A DNA stretch of 64,000 nucleotides from DASUPK01 sp963695675 (GTDB taxonomy: Bacteria; Actinomycetota; Thermoleophilia; Solirubrobacterales; 70-9): the NCBI GenBank assembly GCA_963695675.1, contig CAVOGY010000002.1, positions 248,001 through 312,000 of the forward strand. Reading direction: 5' to 3'. Every line of letters begins with the position of its first letter. The stretch's first letter is position 1. Shown in pieces: positions 24,961-33,116 of the stretch. A program made the position numbers and the translations under genes. The notes below the pieces were generated by a model that did not search any database, was not told where the DNA came from, and was given only the letters and a program-made list of their open reading frames with translations.

Positions 24961-25840
24961 GGGCGACGACGGCGCCCCCGTCGACGACGAAGTCCGCGAG
25001 CGCGGCGCGCAGGTCGTCAGCGATCTTCGGCCTGACGTCGTCGACGCGATCGCCCCACATGCGCAACACCTCCGCCGCCGGGCCGAGCGCCATGTTGAAG
25101 GCGACGGCGTGCTCGAGGTCGTTGCCGATCTTGTATGGGAGGTCCTGGCGCGCCAGGCGGATGTCCTCGTAGCCCGCATGAACGAGCACATCGGTGACGG
25201 TGTCGGCGTTCGCCATCGAGAACGGGCCGGGGCCGCAGCGCGGCACGTCGTACTCCTCCGGCTCGTCGAGGTACTCGGCCACGACCTCTTCGGCCCTGTG
25301 CATGAACTCGTTATCGAGCTTCCGGCGCCAGACCACCATGTTCAAGAGCCCGCCCGGTACAAGCGCCTCGCGGACGTTGCGAAGCGCCGCGACGGGGCTC
25401 GCGAAAAACATCGTCCCCATCCGCGAGAACGCGTATTCGAAGGTCCGATCGAACTTCGTCACCTCGACGTCGGTAGTCGCGAAGCTGACGTTCTCGAGCC
25501 CGGCCTCGGCAGCCTCCGCGATCGCGGTCTCGATCATCCGCTCGGCAACGTCGACCCCGTGGGCGTGGCCGGAAGCGCCGACGAGTCCCGCGAGCCGCAC
25601 GGTTGTGTCGCCGAGCCCGCAGCCGATGTCGAGCACCCGGTCGCCCTTCTTCGGCGGGTTCGCGGCGAGCGCGCTTTCCCCGTGGTCGCGCAGCCCCTCG
25701 GCGACGATGTCGCGGTACTCGATCCAGATGTCGAAGAGCGGGCCGTTCCAGGCCTCGGTCGCCTCGACGTTGTCCTCGACCACTCGGATCGCGTCGTCCA
25801 CGACCGCCGAGTTTAGGGCCGCCACGTTCTCCTCCGACAT
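24920..25840 (-). CDS. SAM-dependent methyltransferase (UbiE/Coq5-like fold)
   Basis: A 306-residue class I methyltransferase. Motif I is VLDIGCGLGDTTVRLA (about residues 69-84), with the ribose-binding acidic residue in AHGVDVAERMI. Motif II is FEYAFSRMGTMFF and motif III is VREALVPGGLLNMVVW. The C-terminal part has FSMANADTVTDVLVHAGYEDI. The substrate is unknown. ATG 25840 follows GGGAGGAG at 6 nt. It is the second methyltransferase in the tRNA-Val-flanked segment and unlike the first in sequence. Confidence 0.8.
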   Translation of the reverse strand: MSEENVAALNSAVVDDAIRVVEDNVEATEAWNGPLFDIWIEYRDIVAEGLRDHGESALAANPPKKGDRVLDIGCGLGDTTVRLAGLVGASGHAHGVDVAERMIETAIAEAAEAGLENVSFATTDVEVTKFDRTFEYAFSRMGTMFFASPVAALRNVREALVPGGLLNMVVWRRKLDNEFMHRAEEVVAEYLDEPEEYDVPRCGPGPFSMANADTVTDVLVHAGYEDIRLARQDLPYKIGNDLEHAVAFNMALGPAAEVLRMWGDRVDDVRPKIADDLRAALADFVVDGGAVVAPASTWAVTARAPR

Positions 25841-25893
25841 CGCTTACTCCTCCCGCGGCCCGGCGGCTTCGAGGGGTCGCATAGGGTCGACCC

Positions 25894-26265
25894 GTGCGCA
25901 GAGGATTAATCGCCGCCGCCGCCGCCTTACCGCTCCTGCTAGCTGGCTGCGGGGGTTCCGACAAGCCCGGCGATGCTGAGGTGACCCCTCAGGTCGAGGC
26001 GGTCATCAAGGACAAGCTCAACGCTGAGCCGAACCTGCCCGGAGACGTGTTGAGCGTTGCCTGTGCGAAACGTAGCGAGGGAAGCAACAAGTACACGTGC
26101 CTGATCAAGGCCGGGAACATCCCGGGCCAATCCAGCGCTTGTACCGGAACGTTCGGGGCAACCGCCACCGTTGATCTGAGTTCGGGCAGCGTCCTTTACG
26201 AGGTCGATGACTTCGACCAGAACCCGCCGTCATATTCCGCAGCGTGCACCGGCGCGGGCACGTAA
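25894..26265 (+). CDS. small lipoprotein
   Basis: A 123-residue protein with an RR-containing lipoprotein signal: hydrophobic core AAAAALPLLL and lipobox LLAGC with the lipidated Cys near residue 19, followed by GGSDKPGD. The mature part has three further cysteines (VACAKR, KYTC, SSAC), plus one near the end, that could pair as disulfides. The layout resembles DUF4333-type actinobacterial lipoproteins, but that is tentative. TAGGGT (25882-25887) ends 6 nt before GTG 25894. It is the last gene before the intact tRNA-Val. Confidence 0.7.
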   Translation: MRRGLIAAAAALPLLLAGCGGSDKPGDAEVTPQVEAVIKDKLNAEPNLPGDVLSVACAKRSEGSNKYTCLIKAGNIPGQSSACTGTFGATATVDLSSGSVLYEVDDFDQNPPSYSAACTGAGT

Positions 26266-26308
26266 GCGGGCCCCTGGTAGAGAAGGCGACCCGGGGCGGC
26301 GGGCATCA

Positions 26309-26380
26309 TGGGCGCGGCTGGGATCGAACCAGCGACCTCTCCCGTGTGAGGGGAGCGCTCTCCCGCTGAGCTACGCGCCC
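26309..26380 (-). tRNA. tRNA-Val (anticodon CAC)
   Basis: An intact 71-nt tRNA plus discriminator A. The acceptor arms GGGCGCG and CGCGCCC pair, the anticodon stem CTCCC/GGGAG encloses loop CTCACAC (anticodon CAC), and the T-loop is TTCGATC. A TAAGAT -10 element (complement of 26393-26398) lies 12 nt upstream of the 5' end, outside the island. Its 3' half is duplicated at 23696-23732. Confidence 0.95.
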
Positions 26381-26417
26381 GGGAGCGGTCCGATCTTAGA
26401 TCAGCTTCTCGAGTGGC

Positions 26418-28685
26418 TCAGGCGGTGGCCTGTGTGGAGGGCGTGCTGGTCTGCATCTCGGGATCGCCCTCGACCTTGAGGTCGGGCAGCGCCCGATCGA
26501 GCCAGCGCGGCATGAACCAGTTCCGCTCGCCGGTCAGCTCCAGGATGCCGGGCATGATCAGCAGCACGACCAGCGCGTCGATGGCGACCGAGACGGAGAG
26601 GCCGATGCCGAACTGCTTGACGACCGGATCTCCATTGATCACGAAGCTGAAGAAGACCGCGAACATGATCGTCGCGGCGGCGGCGATCACGCGGCCGGCG
26701 TTCACCAGCCCCGCCCTGACCGCCTCGCTGTTCTCGGCGCCACCCTGGTGCCGCTCGGTGATCCGAGAGACCAGGAACACCTGGTAGTCCATCGAGAGGC
26801 CGAAAAGGATCGCGAACATCATCAGCGGCACGTAGCTCACCACCGGCATCTCGCTGTCGACGCCGATCAGCGACAGCGCGAAACCCTTCTCGAAGACTGC
26901 GGTCAGGACCCCGTAGGCGGCGCCGACCGCGAGCAGGTTGACCAGCGCCGAGATCAGCGGCACCAGCACGGTCCGGAAGGCCAGCGTGAGGAGCATGAAG
27001 CTGAGCACCACGACGATCCCGATCACCAGGAAGAGCTTGTCGCTGATCTTGGTCGCCAGGTCGATGTAGCTCGCCGTCGTCCCGCCGACGTAGGCCGTCA
27101 GCCCGGTCCCCTTGGTCGCATCGGGAATCGTCTTGTCACGCAGGTGGTTGACCAGGTCCTGGGTCGCATAGGCGGAGGGAGATGTCTTGGGAGTGGCCGA
27201 GAAGACGGCCGCGTTCCCGCTCTTGTCCGTCGCGGCCGCCGAGACGGACTGGACGTTGTTGTCCTTGGAGATGTCCTGCTGCAGCGTGACCAGGCGGGGG
27301 TCACCCGCCGGGGTGGTGGCGATCTGTGGTGGTACGCCCTGCGCCTCCTCGCTCTGCGCCTCCTGGGGAGGGGGCGGCGCCAGGGGATTGCCGTCGACCT
27401 TGACCGCGATCAGGAGCGGGCCGTTGGTCCCGACGCCGAAGCCCTCGGTTAGCGCGTCGTAGGCCTGGCGCTCCGTGGTGTCCGTGGGCAATTGGCCGTA
27501 GTCCTCCGCGCCCAGGCGCATGTCGAGGGCGGGGATCGCGATCAGCCCCAGGACCACGATGCCCGCCACCGACGCGACCACGGGGTGGTTGCGGATCGCC
27601 CCGGCCCACCTTGCCCAACCACCGGGGTGATCCGCGCCGGGCTTGCGCTGGCCGAGGCGGAACGGCAGCTTCAGGATGCGCCGGCCGAGCAGGGCGAGGA
27701 TCGCCGGCAGCCACGTGATCGCGGCGATCACGGCCACGGCGACGACGATCGCGGTCGTGTAGCCGAGCGAGCGGACCAGTGGGATGCCGCTGAAGTAGAG
27801 GCAGAGGAGGGCGATGACGACCGTGGACCCGGCGAAGACGACGGCCGATCCGGAGGTCCCCATGGAGCGGGCGATCGATTCGTTCGGCTCCACTCCTTCC
27901 TCGAGGAACCGTAAGTGCCGGCTGATGATGAACAGGGAGTAGTCCGTCCCCACCGCCAGCCCGAGCATGATCCCCAGCGTCGGCGCGATGGAGGGGACGT
28001 CGATCGCATGTCCCGCAAGGCCGAGTATCGCCAGGCTCGAGGCCAGGGCGACGACCGCGGTGGTGATCGGAAGCGGAGCGGCGACGAAGGTGCGGAGCGC
28101 GAACAGCAGGATGATCAGGGCGCCGAGCACCCCGATGACCTCGCTGGCCCCGGTGCTGGGGCTGGAGAGCTGCTGGCCGAGGTATCCGCCCGCCGAGACC
28201 TCGATCCCCGCCTTCCGGGCCGGCTCCGCCGCGTCTAGGACGCTGTTGGCCTCGTCGTCGTCGAGGTCCCCCGACGAGACGTTCAGCGCCAGGTTGATGT
28301 ACGCGATCTTGCCGTCCTTGGTGATCTGGTCCGCGCCCTGCTGGGAGAACGGGCTCACCACGGACTGCACGTACTGGTTCTGCGACAGCGACTTGACCGT
28401 GTCGTTGACCGCCTGCGCGTTCTGCCCCTCCGCCAGGGAGCTGTCCGACTGCAGGACGATCGGGACGCTGCCGTTGGCCTGCTCCGGCAGGTACTTGTCG
28501 AGCAGGTCGGTGGCCGACTGCGAGCCGGTCCCCGGGAGCGTGACGTCGTCGTTCTCAGGGCGGCCGACGGAGTTGGCGAGCACGACGAGGCCGATGGCGA
28601 TCACCACCCACGCCGCAACGACCCAGGGCGCGCGCCTGGCTGCGAAGCCCCCCACTCGCTGCAGCAGCGCGCTCACGGGCGGCAT
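26418..28685 (-). CDS. MMPL family RND transporter
   Basis: A 755-residue MmpL-type exporter. The N-terminal helix (APWVVAAWVVIAIGLVVLA) is followed by an extracytoplasmic domain (about residues 40-200), a helical bundle with LGIMLGLAVGTDYSLFIISRHLRF, a second extracytoplasmic domain and a final bundle with MFAILFGLSMDYQVFLVSRITERH. The two Asp-Tyr proton-relay motifs are intact. ATG 28685 or GTG 28676 could start it; the AGAGG at about 28686-28690 suits the GTG better. Upstream in-frame codons are antisense to pdxH. Cargo unknown. Confidence 0.88.
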   Translation of the reverse strand: MPPVSALLQRVGGFAARRAPWVVAAWVVIAIGLVVLANSVGRPENDDVTLPGTGSQSATDLLDKYLPEQANGSVPIVLQSDSSLAEGQNAQAVNDTVKSLSQNQYVQSVVSPFSQQGADQITKDGKIAYINLALNVSSGDLDDDEANSVLDAAEPARKAGIEVSAGGYLGQQLSSPSTGASEVIGVLGALIILLFALRTFVAAPLPITTAVVALASSLAILGLAGHAIDVPSIAPTLGIMLGLAVGTDYSLFIISRHLRFLEEGVEPNESIARSMGTSGSAVVFAGSTVVIALLCLYFSGIPLVRSLGYTTAIVVAVAVIAAITWLPAILALLGRRILKLPFRLGQRKPGADHPGGWARWAGAIRNHPVVASVAGIVVLGLIAIPALDMRLGAEDYGQLPTDTTERQAYDALTEGFGVGTNGPLLIAVKVDGNPLAPPPPQEAQSEEAQGVPPQIATTPAGDPRLVTLQQDISKDNNVQSVSAAATDKSGNAAVFSATPKTSPSAYATQDLVNHLRDKTIPDATKGTGLTAYVGGTTASYIDLATKISDKLFLVIGIVVVLSFMLLTLAFRTVLVPLISALVNLLAVGAAYGVLTAVFEKGFALSLIGVDSEMPVVSYVPLMMFAILFGLSMDYQVFLVSRITERHQGGAENSEAVRAGLVNAGRVIAAAATIMFAVFFSFVINGDPVVKQFGIGLSVSVAIDALVVLLIMPGILELTGERNWFMPRWLDRALPDLKVEGDPEMQTSTPSTQATA

Positions 28686-28785
28686 CCTCTCATGCCGAGA
28701 GGGCGGATCGATGCCCACTTCTGACGGGGAAGCCATTTGGAGCCGGGGACCGTGAGAACGGGGACCGTGAGAAGCTGGCCGGGCG

Positions 28786-29406
28786 ATGAGCCCACGACGC
28801 CCTGAGAACCCGCCGCTCGATCGCGAGCATGCGGCGGGCGATCCGCTCGAGCAATTCGGCGCATGGTTCGCCGAGGCCGAGCAGGTGGTGCCCCTGCCGG
28901 AGGCGATGACCCTGGCGACGGTCGACGCCGACGGCGCGCCCAACGCCCGGATGGTCCTGCTGAAGGGCTTCGGGCCCGACGGGTTCCGCTTCTTCAGCAA
29001 CTACGAGAGCGCCAAGGGGCGGGAGTTGGCGTTGGACCCGCGAGCCGCGCTGGTCGTCTACTGGCGCGAGCTGGACCGACAGGTCCGCGCCCGGGGCAAG
29101 GTCGAGCGACTGTCCGTGGCGGACTCCGACGCCTACTTTGCGAGCAGGCCTCGCGACAGCCGGATCGCCGCCGCGATCTCGCCACAGAGCCGGCCGATCG
29201 AGCGGGGGGAGCTAGAGCGCAGCTATCAAGAGCTGGTCTCCGAGCTGGGCGAAGCCGACCCGTCCCGACCGGAGTACTGGGGCGGCTATCTCGTCCGCCC
29301 CGAGGCGATCGAGTTCTGGCAGGGCCGCGACAGCCGCATGCATGACCGCTTCCTCTACGCGCGCGAGCCCGACGGCTCTTGGACGATCGAGCGCCTAGCG
29401 CCCTAG
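28786..29406 (+). CDS. pdxH: pyridoxamine/pyridoxine 5'-phosphate oxidase
   Basis: Makes pyridoxal 5'-phosphate from the pyridoxine or pyridoxamine phosphates, with FMN and oxygen. The 206-residue length is normal. FMN and substrate motifs are present: ARMVLLKGF, FRFFSNYESAKGRELA, RQVRARGKVERLS, and the C-terminal signature EYWGGYLVRPEAIEFWQGRDSRMHDR with the PLP-binding R-x-H. It ends in CTAGCGCCCTAG, where its stop overlaps the convergent sigma-factor stop by 12 bp. Confidence 0.92.
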   Translation: MSPRRPENPPLDREHAAGDPLEQFGAWFAEAEQVVPLPEAMTLATVDADGAPNARMVLLKGFGPDGFRFFSNYESAKGRELALDPRAALVVYWRELDRQVRARGKVERLSVADSDAYFASRPRDSRIAAAISPQSRPIERGELERSYQELVSELGEADPSRPEYWGGYLVRPEAIEFWQGRDSRMHDRFLYAREPDGSWTIERLAP

Positions 29407-30747
29407 CCCGGCGAGCCGCCGCTCCAGGAAGCGGCGCTCGACAGGATTGGTGGTCAGCCCGAGCGCTCGTGAGTAGGCCTCGGCAGCCTCTTCGGGGCGC
29501 CCGGCTCGGCGGAGCAGGTCGGCGCGCGCGGACCAGAACGGCTGGTAGTCCGCGAGCGGGTCGGCGAGCGCGGGGTCGTCCATCAGCTCGAGACCTCGTT
29601 CCGGCCCCTCCGCCATCGCCACCGCAGCAGCGCGGTTGAGCTCGATCACCGGCGAGGGCTGAGCGCGGGCAAGCAGCCGGTAGAGCGACGCGATCCTCGG
29701 CCAGTCGGTCTCCGCCGGGCTGGACGCCTGCGCGTGCTCGCCGGCGATCGCCGCCTGCAGGACGTAGGGGCCGGGGGGTGCGAGCCGGGAGGCCCGCTCC
29801 AGCAGTCCAAGCCCGGTCTCGATCTCACGGCGGTCCCACAGCGATCGGTCCTGGTCCTCGAGCAGGACGAGATCTCCGACCGCATCGACCCGCGCCTCCC
29901 GGCGGGAGTCCTGCAGCAGCATCAGGGCGAGCAGCCCAAGGGTCTCCGCCTCGTCGGGCATCAGCCGGGCCAGCGTGCCCGCCAGCCGGATCGCCTCGCC
30001 GGAGAGCTCGCGGCGCACCAGCACCTCGTCCGAGGTGGCGAGATATCCCTCGTTGAAGATCAGATAGAGGGAGGCGAGAACCGACTGCAGCCGGTCGGGC
30101 AAATCGTGATCGGCCGGGACTTCGTACGGGATGTTGGCCGCCTTGATCTTGCGCTTTGCCCGGACCAGGCGCTGGGCCATTGTGGGCTCGGTGACGAGGA
30201 AGGCGCGCGCGATCTCCGGCGTGGCGAGGCCTCCAAGGGTGCGTAGCGTGAGCGCCACCCGCGCCTCCGGAGCGAGGGCCGGATGGCAGCAGGTGAAGAT
30301 CAGCCGCAGGCGATCGTCCGGGATCACTGGTGCGTCCTCTGGCATGTCGTCCTCGGCGGCGGGCGGAGGCCCGAGCGCACGCAGCTCCTCCTGCTTCTCG
30401 TTGCCGCGGCGCTCGCGTCGTAGCCGGTCGATCGCCTTGTTCCGCGCGGTTGTGGTGATCCAGGCGCCCGGGTTGTCCGGGATGCCTCGCTCCGGCCACA
30501 CCTGCATCGCGACCACGAACGCCTCCTGGACGGCATCCTCGGCTAGGTCGAAGTCGCCGAGTACCCGGATCAGGGAGGCGATCGCCCGTCCCGACTCGTG
30601 CCGGAACAGGCGATCGACCAGCTCTGGCGAGGTCTCCAGGTCTGCTAGGCGGTCGCTTCCTCGACGAGGTGCCCGGCCTCGTCGAAGACCATCACCGGCC
30701 GGATCTCGACCGAGCCGTGCTGCGCGCCCGGGATCTTCGCCGCCCAC
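29395..30747 (-). CDS. ECF42-type RNA polymerase sigma factor with C-terminal TPR extension
   Basis: About 414 conserved residues: region 2 (VDRLFRHESGRAIASLIRVLGDFDLAEDAVQEAFVVAMQVWP, GIPDNPGAWITTTARNKAIDRLRRERR), region 4 (LRLIFTCCHPALAPEARVALTLRTLGGLATPEIARAFLVTEPTMAQRLVRAKRKIKAANIPY), and a long helical C-terminus that includes a TPR-like stretch. This is the ECF42 layout, controlled without an anti-sigma and always next to a DGPF/YCII gene, as here. The only ATG in frame (30747) would add 36 non-conserved residues inside the DGPF gene. The true start is probably near 30639, where only CTG is available. Confidence 0.8.
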   Translation of the reverse strand: MGGEDPGRAARLGRDPAGDGLRRGRAPRRGSDRLADLETSPELVDRLFRHESGRAIASLIRVLGDFDLAEDAVQEAFVVAMQVWPERGIPDNPGAWITTTARNKAIDRLRRERRGNEKQEELRALGPPPAAEDDMPEDAPVIPDDRLRLIFTCCHPALAPEARVALTLRTLGGLATPEIARAFLVTEPTMAQRLVRAKRKIKAANIPYEVPADHDLPDRLQSVLASLYLIFNEGYLATSDEVLVRRELSGEAIRLAGTLARLMPDEAETLGLLALMLLQDSRREARVDAVGDLVLLEDQDRSLWDRREIETGLGLLERASRLAPPGPYVLQAAIAGEHAQASSPAETDWPRIASLYRLLARAQPSPVIELNRAAAVAMAEGPERGLELMDDPALADPLADYQPFWSARADLLRRAGRPEEAAEAYSRALGLTTNPVERRFLERRLAGLGR

Positions 30748-31028
30748 TCGATCGCCTCGTCGAGGTCCTTGCAGTCGAGCACGTAGAAGCCGCCGAGCTG
30801 CTCCTTCGTCTCGGCGAAGGGTCCGTCCGTCACGCTCTGCTCGCCGTCGCGGACGCGGACGGTCGTCGCTGTCTGGGTCGGATAGAGGCCCTCGCCGGCG
30901 AGCAGGATTCCTTTGTCTTGGACTTCCTGCGTGAAGGACATGTAGGCCCCGGTCGTGGCCTCCATGTCCTCGGGGGTTGCGCTCTCTCGGGCGCTCTCGT
31001 CCCCGTAGATCGTGAATGCGTACTTCAT
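30645..31028 (-). CDS. YCII/DGPF-domain protein (ECF42 partner)
   Basis: A 127-residue dimeric alpha/beta-barrel protein of the YCII family. It contains the eponymous TDGPFAETKEQLGGFYVLDCKDLDEAIEWAAKIP block (about residues 67-100) and ends EIRPVMVF. DGPF proteins are obligate genomic neighbours of ECF42 sigma factors and may report the inducing signal, but their chemistry is unproven. ATG 31028 follows AAGGAG at 6 nt. Its stop lies just before the conserved part of the sigma factor. Confidence 0.88.
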   Translation of the reverse strand: MKYAFTIYGDESARESATPEDMEATTGAYMSFTQEVQDKGILLAGEGLYPTQTATTVRVRDGEQSVTDGPFAETKEQLGGFYVLDCKDLDEAIEWAAKIPGAQHGSVEIRPVMVFDEAGHLVEEATA

Positions 31029-31165
31029 CTCAGCTCCTTCTGTCGGGCGGCGCGATATCGCCGCATTCACCCTAACGACGAACCACAGCGGGCCAAATCG
31101 ACGGAGGCACGCTTCCCTTCCGCCGCTTTGTGACCTAGGAGTAGCGCGTAGGCTGCTCGGCGAGC

Positions 31166-32467
31166 ATGGATGCGAAAACCGTCGTCTTCTTCCCGGAGGG
31201 GGCCTTCGGGCCGACCAACAACTGCGTCGGCATCGGCGAGGTCCTGCGTCGCCGGGGTCACCGTGTGGTCTTCGTGATCGAGGAGTCGTTCGCCGGGACG
31301 CTCGAGGAGAAGGGCTTCGAGGAGCGGCTGATGCGGCTGGCGCCGCCGCCGGAGGTCGAGGAGGAGCCGGGCCAGTTCTGGAAGGACTTCATCCGCGAGA
31401 CCGCGCCCGTATTCAGGAAGCCGACCTTCGACCAACTCGGCGAGTTCATCGCCCCGACCTGGCAGGCGCTGCTCGACGGCGCGCGCTACGTCGACGAGCG
31501 GCTGGTCGAGATCTTCGAGGAGGTGCAGCCCGACGCGATCGTCGAGGACAACGTCTGCGCCTTCCCGGCGATCCCCGCGAGCGGCAGGCCGTGGGTGCGG
31601 ATCCTTTCCTGCAATCCGCTCGAGCTCAAGGACCCGGAGCTGCCGCCTCCGTATTCCGGGCTGCCCATCGACAACCGGTCCCGCTGGGACGAGTATCGGG
31701 ACGAGTACCGCCGCGTGACCGAGGAAATGCAGTCCGACTTCAGCGAGTTCTGCACCGAGCGCGGCGCCCCGCCCCTCCCCGACGGGGAGATGATCCACGA
31801 GTCCTCCTGGCTCAACCTCTACCTCTACCCGGACGAGGTCGACTATCCGCGCTCCCGGCCGCCCGGACCCAGGTGGCACAACCTCGAGTCGAGCGTCCGC
31901 ACGACCGATGCCGAGTGGAACCTTCCACCAGAGCTGGCGGACGGAGACGGATCCCTGATCTACGTCAGCCTCGGCTCGCTCGGGTCGGGCGACGTGCCGC
32001 TGATGAAGAACCTGGTCGAGGCCCTGGCGAACACGCCGCATCGCTACGTCGTCTCGAAGGGCCCCCAGCACGCCGAGTACGAGCTCGCCGACAACATGGC
32101 GGGCGAGGAGTTCCTGCCCCAGGTCTCCGTGCTGCCCCAGGTCGACCTGGTGATCACCCACGGCGGCAACAACACGACGACCGAATGCCTGCACTTCGGC
32201 AAGCCGATGGTGATGCTGCCGATCTTCTGGGACCAGCACGACAACGCACAGCGGATCGACGAGAGCGGCTTCGGCGTTCGCCTGCCGACCTACTCGTTCG
32301 GCAAGGGCGACCTGCCCGGCGCGATCGACCGGCTGCTCTCCGATCGCCAGCTCAAGGGGCGTCTCGCGGCGGTATCGGAGCGGCTGCAGGCGAGTCCCGG
32401 AAACGAGTGGGCCGCCGAGCTGATCGAGCAGGTCGCCTCGACGGCCGAGCCCGCCGCCAGCCGCTAG
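31166..32467 (+). CDS. UGT/MGT-type glycosyltransferase
   Basis: A 433-residue GT1 family GT-B enzyme related to macrolide and steroid/flavonoid glucosyltransferases. The N-terminal domain binds the acceptor (VVFFPEGAFGPTNNCVGIGEVLRRRGHRVVFV). The donor domain holds the UGT signature in THGGNNTTTECLHFGKPMVMLPIFWDQHDNAQR (about residues 330-362), with the conserved His-Gly-Gly, Pro and Asp-Gln/His. Acceptor unknown. TAGGCT at 31149-31154 ends 11 nt before ATG 31166. Its stop codon overlaps the SRP RNA promoter. Confidence 0.82.
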   Translation: MDAKTVVFFPEGAFGPTNNCVGIGEVLRRRGHRVVFVIEESFAGTLEEKGFEERLMRLAPPPEVEEEPGQFWKDFIRETAPVFRKPTFDQLGEFIAPTWQALLDGARYVDERLVEIFEEVQPDAIVEDNVCAFPAIPASGRPWVRILSCNPLELKDPELPPPYSGLPIDNRSRWDEYRDEYRRVTEEMQSDFSEFCTERGAPPLPDGEMIHESSWLNLYLYPDEVDYPRSRPPGPRWHNLESSVRTTDAEWNLPPELADGDGSLIYVSLGSLGSGDVPLMKNLVEALANTPHRYVVSKGPQHAEYELADNMAGEEFLPQVSVLPQVDLVITHGGNNTTTECLHFGKPMVMLPIFWDQHDNAQRIDESGFGVRLPTYSFGKGDLPGAIDRLLSDRQLKGRLAAVSERLQASPGNEWAAELIEQVASTAEPAASR

Positions 32468-32470
32468 CAT
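32465..32470 (+). promoter_or_regulatory. ffs: probable -10 element of SRP RNA
   Basis: TAGCAT, whose first three bases are the stop codon of the glycosyltransferase. It ends about 7 nt before the base-paired 5' end of the SRP RNA, so the RNA likely starts near 32477. Confidence 0.45.
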
Positions 32471-32476
32471 CAGCCG

Positions 32477-32753
32477 CGGACCGTGCTAGGCGGGGAGGTA
32501 GCGGTGCCCTGTCACCCGCAATCCGCTCTAGCGGGGCTTAATCCCCGAACGAGGGGCCGGCCCTCGGGGCCGGGCCGCCGCAGGCGGCGTTGACGGCCAG
32601 GTCCTGCGCAATGTGGGCCCGCGAACCAGGTCAGGTCCGGAAGGAAGCAGCCTTAAGCGGTAGCCGGCATGTGATGCAGACCAGCCTGGCCCGAGCCAAA
32701 GGCGGCGGACACGCCCGGGAGCTTCGTCTCGAGGACGGGTGCACGGTCCACCT
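32477..32753 (+). ncRNA. ffs: signal recognition particle RNA, large (Alu-domain) type
   Basis: The 5' part carries the Alu-domain core GGGGAGGTAGCGGTGCCCTG and CAATCCGCTCTAGC. The 3' part carries the S-domain tetraloop-containing helix 8: CAGGTCCGGAAGGAAGCAGCC. The ends pair: GGACCGTGC (32478-32486) with GCACGGTCC (32741-32749). The roughly 275-nt length and the Alu domain match Bacillus-type 6S-like SRP RNA, not the 4.5S form. It guides Ffh to ribosomes for membrane-protein targeting. The exact ends are estimated from pairing. Confidence 0.92.
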
Positions 32754-33083
32754 TCATTTCGGCGGGAGCGAGGCGGCGTAGTCGGCGCCGGCCTCGACCC
32801 ATTCCGCGAGCCCTGCCTCTCCTGAGGTCCGATCGGCAGAGACCAGGATCCAGCCCTTCATCGGCCGGCCGGTCATGTCAAACATCCGGACTCCCTCCTC
32901 GGTGAGCGCCTTCTCGGAGTCTGCGGGATCGAGTCGCACCATCAGCTCATCGCCGGTCACGCCAACTGCCATGTTCCCGCCGACCATGAACGCGATGCCG
33001 CCGAACATCTTCCGCTCGCTGACGTCCGCGCGAGCCGAGACCAGCTCTCGGACCCGGCCGGCCAGTGCCTCGTCGTAGGCCAC
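32754..33083 (-). CDS. TfoX N-terminal domain protein
   Basis: A 109-residue protein matching the TfoX N-terminal domain: MFGGIAFMVGGNMAVGVTGDELMVRL (about residues 26-51), then MTGRPMKGWILV. TfoX regulates competence in Gammaproteobacteria; stand-alone actinobacterial copies have no proven role. GTG 33083 is preceded by TAGGCT (complement of 33090-33095) at 6 nt. The TGA lies directly next to the SRP RNA end, convergent with it. Confidence 0.8.
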   Translation of the reverse strand: MAYDEALAGRVRELVSARADVSERKMFGGIAFMVGGNMAVGVTGDELMVRLDPADSEKALTEEGVRMFDMTGRPMKGWILVSADRTSGEAGLAEWVEAGADYAASLPPK

Positions 33084-33116
33084 GGGGCCAGCCTAGTCCC
33101 TGGATAGACTCGATTC
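33084..33116. promoter_or_regulatory. back-to-back leaderless promoters for TfoX-like gene and dnaX
   Basis: In this 33-bp gap TAGGCT (complement of 33090-33095) lies 6 nt before the minus-strand GTG at 33083. TAGACT (33105-33110) lies 6 nt before GTG 33117. Neither gene has a Shine-Dalgarno sequence. Confidence 0.5.

Larger units (their letters stand above)
23696..26343. mobile_element. putative mini-island integrated at tRNA-Val(CAC)
   Basis: The segment is bounded by perfect 37-bp direct repeats (23696-23732 and 26307-26343) with a 2,611-bp period. The intact tRNA is at the right end on the minus strand, so its 3' end faces the segment, and the spare 3' fragment lies at the far end. This is the geometry left by tyrosine-recombinase integration into a tRNA. 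The cargo is two methyltransferases, a decayed gene and a lipoprotein. No integrase is present, so the element would be non-autonomous or decayed. Confidence 0.55.
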
